Source: Balanoglossus misakiensis | Lineage: Eukaryota; Hemichordata | Direction of reading: 5' to 3' | Length of the DNA stretch: 64,000 bases | Assembly (NCBI GenBank): GCA_040954595.2 | Contig: CM082578.2 | Coordinates: 15,252,001 to 15,316,000 of the forward strand | In this document: positions 58,013-64,000 of the stretch, one piece after another | How positions within the stretch are numbered: the first letter of the stretch is position 1 | How the letters are laid out: every line of letters begins with the position of its first letter | Made by a program: the position numbers and the translations under genes | Notes under the pieces: model-generated | What the model saw: the letters and a program-made list of their open reading frames with translations, nothing else | Database searches by the model: none | What the model was told of the DNA's origin: nothing

Positions 58013-61000
58013 TAACTGTGGCTATACTTGTATAGGTGACTGTATACAGTACCTTCACTTGCGGGGTGTCAATAATACAGTCGTGGTTCACAATTCAAAG
58101 ACTAATTTACTTCGAGATTATGCGCCAGATGTTACCCTGCTTGTAAGATTTATTCAGAAAAACAAACCTTTTCTACTATTCAGAGGATATAATACCTTAA
58201 TAAGAATCAAGGTTAGTAAAACTGTTCTTTGACTTGTCACTTTTGAATTCAATGTCATGTCTTTGTCTGGAAAGGAAGGTTTCAGTTGTGCACTCTTTCT
58301 GTCGATGGTAAATCACATTGCACACAGATCACTCCTGAGTAGAATAAGCTAGACGCGATGTACTTGTGATGCATCGAAAGTAGATTGAGCCGCACTTTCT
58401 CCTGCAGAATATAGCCTAGGCTTAAAACTATGCCGAAATTTGGATTGATTAGAAAATTAGAGCGAAAAGTGGGGAGATAATGCTTCCTATGTACGACATT
58501 ACACATGCGAGGATGCAACATTTAATTTCTATGTTATACAAAATCGGTGACAATTACTCTCTTGTCGTCCACGTGATAATGAGCTGACTTATTATTGGCT
58601 ACGTGTTAGTGACGCAACAATGTGACCTATTGCAAAAATATTAAAAACATTCCCCATTAAAGCTAACTTTTAGCTAAGTATTATTAAGCTACAAGTAAGC
58701 TGTCCGTCGTCCTGGATATTTTAAAGATGACAAATGTACATGCACACATTTTAATTCTTTTGGCTATGATTACGTTTGTGAGAGGTGGTTTAACTACGAT
58801 TAAATGTCAGCAACAGATGAATGTATGCATGTGGGATGGGAGATTTGAATAATGAACTTGATAGAAAGTTCAGATATTTAGCGGCGACACTATTGGGCTT
58901 GGAGTGAAGATACTTTTATGATATGCTCTATCCTTTCACCATTACGTAGTACTGAGTATCAATGTGAATCTTGTTGTCGTTAATGTAGATAGTCGCCAGT
59001 TATCAGTTCTGGAGTTATCAGGTTATATCACAGATGTGTGTGTCCCAGGTGAAATGTTACACTTCAAGATTGAAATGTTAAAATAGTGCGCTAATTGAGT
59101 TACGGCGCCTTCGGGAATTGGAGGAATATCAGAAAGTGGTGGGATACCCCGGATGTTTAGGATTAGCTACAAGAAACACAGACACGCGGGGATCTTGAAA
59201 CCACGATCTGTGGGTTTAACAGACAAGGCAGGCAAGATGGCGTTGATCAAAAGCCGATTTGATGGAAAATTTAATGGGCGTTAGGTATCTTGGGAAATCT
59301 CTCTCGTTGCATCAATAGAGCAGAACATGAAAAAGCAAATGTTGGGGCTTTACATGCCACAGGTTAATGGGTGACGGGTTTTAACAAATATAGGCCTACC
59401 TACATCCTTAATCATGGGATTTCAATCGAGATCTCAGGCGACATAAGTTTGATTTCATTTTAACTGAAGTTCTCTCACTGGTAAATACTGCAGTTTGATT
59501 TTCACCTCGAGCTCCACATTTAAATTTTTGCGTACATATTTTTATCGCGGCGACAAAAAATAAATGCTTTCATAATTTACAGGAGCCTATAGACATTTCG
59601 TAAGTGTGACTGTTTATATTCCTTGTCACATTGGCAAGATGTTGACGCTACAGGCCGGTGTTAGTGCAGCTACAGCCATTATATTTGCAAGCTTATCGAG
59701 CATGAAGACATCGCCATTAAACATTTAAACACAGATAAGCAGAGCGAAACGAAACGAGACGCCCAGAGTCTGAGTTGTCTGTTTGACGTCTCTCTTGATT
59801 AAAGGGACAATAGCTGTAAAATGTGATGATTATTTCACAACTTCGCTCTGTGCAAAAACTGCATGTTTTGTTCTACTTGCTAAAGCATGCATAAATGCAA
59901 ATATTCAGCTTGTCAGTAAAGTGGGTATACGTGTAAAGTGGACTATTATTGTCTCCAATAACATGGTTATACGTGTGATGACAAGCAGGATAGCTGGGCA
60001 TGACAACACGTTGTGGGGTGTAGAACAAGACGACCCCCGTGTAGTAAATACACGTAATAACAGGTACACGGTTATCTGCATACCAGTTCAATTTATATGG
60101 AAACATTATACTGAGATACAAGATCGTCTACATAGCAGGCCGAGTTATCGAGTTATATTGAAACATAACACTACCAAAGCCTGAACGACTGTCCTTATTC
60201 AGTGGACCAATGCTCAAGAAAAAAATTATTTATAACACTACACAATTTAGCTCTGTAGAAGATATGCGTTGATGCAGCTACGAGATGAGGAGACGACTCC
60301 TTTCAGGTCGATTTTGGCGTCTGTGTGAAGGACACTGACATGTGACAGTTTGCCAATTATCGCAGGCATTACTTCTCGTTACAAACCGCGATTGATTTAA
60401 GACCACGGGAGCAATGCTTATCAGTCTGCCGATGTGATCTAGCAGGGTATAGAGGGCCTGTATTGCGGTGGGCAAAATGTACGCAGCATGTCGTTGGTAA
60501 TGATTCCTTGCCACTTCTGTAAATTGAAGCTTCACTGTCCGTCATTAGATTTCACAGCGGTGGCATTCAGTGTTGAAGAATGTAATCATGCGTGGACACG
60601 ACGTGAACGTCACAATCCGCTCCACGAACGATAAACAAGGTAGTTTTTTTTTCCATCGAATAAACGTTAATATGATACAAATTTCTTTTCAATCGGTTAG
60701 CCAACTTCGCTCAAATAGAGAAATACCCACAATACCCCGCTTCTGAAATTTCCATTATGTCTGACAGCGAGTGTCGAAAACTCAAATTATCTAAAAGTGT
60801 CAGCCATAAAATATTTTCACGATTCAGTTATTCGGTTGCATGGGTTTGGTGAAACGTTACATAATAGTGACTTATAATTCATTTATTTCCTGTCTCAATT
60901 TCAGGATTGTTCTTGTGGTGAGATATTCATAGTACATTAAACAAAAATTCGTTCCGTACATATCGTACGTACCCGGTGCATATCATGGCATCATGAATAT

Positions 61001-64000
61001 CAATGATGCTGTCGAACATTAAAACATCGTTCGAGTGTCAGATGAATTTCCGAACTTACATCACTACATTTACAGTGCCACTTGGGTTCTCAGATCCGAT
61101 TAGCCTGTACATGTCCCAAGAGAAGCATGGCCCCCATAATTTCATTTATAAACCTGTCGATTTTATTGCAAGGTGCATCGCTTGGTCCCATGGGACTCCG
61201 AGTGAGTGCAAACTACACGTATCAACAGGTTCAATGTATTGCATCAAGCAGTATTTCCAAAAACATATGCGGAAAGAGCAGTACGAGTGCAGATTTTGGA
61301 CTAACGGCCAATCGGCATGTGATAAAGTGTTTATCGCTCGAATTCACCTGTTCGTTCGGTATTGCCAAGAGTCTGGTTGTTGACCACATCGATTGAATCA
61401 AAAACGAGTGCCCTGCGATAAAATGATCATTTAAACTACAACATACAGAAACTCGCTTCAATGTAGTTTGCATTATTCATTGAACGCGTGTGTGTATTAG
61501 GGTGAGCGTGGACCCGTTATACTCCCCCGTCATTGACGCCAAATCCTAACTACAGGCACACGATTGAATGCGACTTAATCCCTAAATAATGTTTCGTTCT
61601 TGGCTGGATAAGTTTGCGTGCAGTTTTGCGTATCCTTTGGCTTGGATTAGTATGCGAAATGTGAAACTTGTATACGAGTATTACAACGTCAGGTTTAAGG
61701 TCAACTTTTATTATATACTGTAGACCCCCAGGCTGCACGTGGAAAACGTCATGGATAGCGTAGGTAAACGATTCACCATTGGTTTTAGGTGCCTTTATGG
61801 CTTATCGATGTAATGATTCATGCTGAGCAGAATACGTATACACAGAAAGATTGGCTGCACTATAGTGATGATCTCTGCATGAGCTCAGTCAGCGTTTAGT
61901 GAGCGTTGTTAATATGGACCAGCCGCATATAGGTGTGCATTAGATCTATAAGTTCTGTTCTCAGTGTCTGTATGTCAATGCTCTGGTAAGATGTGCCTTT
62001 AACAAAAAAAAGGCTTGAGTTGTTAACTGCAAAGTGCGCATGTGCTGATCCACTTGTTTGAAAACACGGCAGACTCAAAATGGCTGAAGGCAAACGAGAA
62101 GGATTGCATTAAATTTGAAGCTTTTGTCCCATGCCCACACACATGCTCATGATGCTTTAACGAAGCAACGATGACTCGACGTAGAAATCGAAGTAGTCGT
62201 CCCATTCTCAATCCACGATCATTGTGATTGGAAACTTGATCCAAAGTTCCAACAGAAAAAAGGCTATCAATCACGCAAGCTGTCCGTGCACAACATAAAA
62301 TCGACTCTAGAGTTTAAAATCTCAAGTCGATGAAATGAGACTGACATACTTCTTTCGTAAATTAATGTAGTAAGTAAATGGTTGAAGACATAATCGACGA
62401 CGTTTTGTTTGTGCTGAATTGCCTGCAAACTATTCCGCGCACTTCCTTGTTAAAGAAGCAATTTTGAAATTGCTGTCACGTGACACGGTCTAAAGTAATC
62501 CTTCACAGGATGTCGGTACCTTTGTTCAAAATCCCACAGCCCAGTTGTAGTTGAAAGATGCATTTTTTCTGCTATCTTGAAATTTAATGTGACGTCTTTG
62601 AGACTCTTGGGACTTAGCCTTCCGTATTAGGCACGATCCAACAAATTCTCACATGCGCAATTGACACAAAGTATATATAGTCTATATAGTCTATACATAT
62701 ATAGACGATGAATATAATGATCTCACATGGTAAACGATTCAATTTGGTTGGCATGTATATGACACCATTATTTAAACAAAAACATATGTTGCTCAATTAA
62801 TAGTGTACAATGTGTTTGAATTTCCTTCATAATTAAGTCTAATACAACTGCCAGATGGCAATTTAGTTGTAGTTTCACCTATAGTGTCATTAATTAGACT
62901 CAACAGAACCTGTGTCGGTTAAATTTAGGCGTAGCCAATATTGATGTGATGCCGTACCCTGTTTGCTTACACACTGTGTCCGATGCCCTCCTATGATTTC
63001 TGAAATTTTGTGAGTGACCTTCCCCGTGCCATCACTTGCTGCGTGTCTGGGGGGCAAATGTCAGTCAGCGTTTTGGAAGCCTCACTGATGATTCAACATT
63101 TCAGACATTAGCTATAACATCGCAACAGCCAGACCGCTCGTGTGGAATACTCAGAAGGGTTGCTAATACACTTACATGTGCTATGTAAAGCAATCGTGTT
63201 AGATTTCCATTCTATAAGATTTCCAATGGGTTGAACATTTAACTTTATCAAGAAAACGGGATTACGTAAAATTAGAATTATGTAAAAAAAAGCTAAAAAC
63301 CTGAAGAAAAAACTTTGAAAACCCCTTTCCCTGTGGTCAGGCGGGTTACAATTACAATGTAGTGCTTTATAGATATTACAAGTGGATGCTAAGGGAAATA
63401 TCTTGTATTTGTATCTGGCACGATTCGTAGTAATTCGAATAAGCTTGGGAATATAGCGGTAACAATGTTACATGCCGAAAGTTAACTAAATAAAGAAAAT
63501 AAAGTGTATTGTATCTCGAGAATTGGTCGTGCTGTTCAAGAAATGTAATTTTCGATTCCTTTGATGACAACATGCTTCTCATGTAATTCTATAGGCCTAT
63601 GTTTGACTACCGGTAAGAGGTTCATACATCCGGGGATATTGCTCTGTGAAAAGTTTGCGAAATCAATAGAGTATAAGAAACTGCTCAAGTTACCGTCAGT
63701 AATAACAGAGATACGCTCTGTGCACTTACATTTCTGTGTGACCTTGTGGAATCGTCACTGAAGCACTAAGTACATTATTTTTGTAGAAAATGAAGGCGGG
63801 AGCTAAATGTGATGTGTGCCAGTGCCACAATTATACACTTCTCTGCAGACAATACGGTTGCTATGATGATTTGCTAACATATTTCCATCAAGAATAACGC
63901 GACGAAAGTAGCTTTTTTGCTCATTATATGCATTTGTGAGGTTTTTAGTAGAAGAGAATTTAGAGATAAAATTTAATCACGTTTTCTCTTTTTTTTCTCC
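58013..64000. other. long intergenic stretch, no gene recognised
   Basis: Frames up to 133 codons (59783-60184) and 126 codons (61003-61383) without family features. A small AT-rich inverted repeat, gtctatata/tatatagac, lies at 62680-62706. No gene or RNA gene supported. Confidence 0.5.

Noticed and set aside
59783-60184. 133-codon frame on the plus strand
   Set aside because: No recognisable motif; a length of this order is expected by chance in 64 kb searched in six frames.
61082-61396. 104-codon frame with an Ig-like look (LACTC and VQCIASS)
   Set aside because: No Trp core, wrong strand order, overlapping an equally long competing frame; no convincing splice sites.
1-64000. tRNA, 5S or other Pol III genes
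   Set aside because: No paired A-box and B-box with an acceptor fold was found on a read-through of either strand.

Overview
The window is metazoan nuclear DNA, AT-rich and gene-poor. It holds one clear host gene, an intronless class A GPCR, set among long non-coding stretches, CAGA/TCTG/GA microsatellites, a megabase-style satellite array and retroelements. A marine invertebrate fits best: Ngaro-type tyrosine-recombinase retrotransposons, BEL/Pao-like elements and dense CAGA microsatellites are common there. Species cannot be fixed from sequence alone.

Layout. 1-9760: tandem satellite with an 87-bp monomer (29 codons, one stop-free frame). A distinctive 76-bp unit recurs exactly 5296 bp apart, and many point variants recur in the same register, so the array has a 61-unit higher-order repeat. 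The right edge decays. 11.1-11.8 kb, minus strand: decayed LTR retroelement with CCAAT/TATA/AATAAA-bearing LTR, a primer-binding site and the N-terminal part of a frameshifted gag. 24.4 and 57.9 kb: two diverged copies of a short dispersed repeat. 25644-26657: the GPCR, with an excellent Kozak start and an RFX/X-box-like motif about 0.5 kb upstream. 27.7-30.9 kb: two TCTCGCGAGA palindromes, one nested in a 56-bp symmetrical fold. 45.4-46.1 kb, minus strand: a weak DEG/ENaC-like exon candidate.

51996-56908: a complete, apparently young Ngaro-type retrotransposon with split direct repeats A1-ORFs-B1A2-B2. The A repeats (170 bp) and B repeats (139 bp) are each identical between copies, and the gag, RT-RNase H and tyrosine recombinase frames are all intact. 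The three frames overlap, and each is in the -1 frame relative to the one before, so translation probably uses linked frameshifts or reinitiation. Gag would package the RNA, RT-RNase H would make circular DNA, and the recombinase would insert it without target-site duplication.

The remaining long stretches carry no gene I can support; exons of multi-exon genes shorter than about 60 codons could have been missed.
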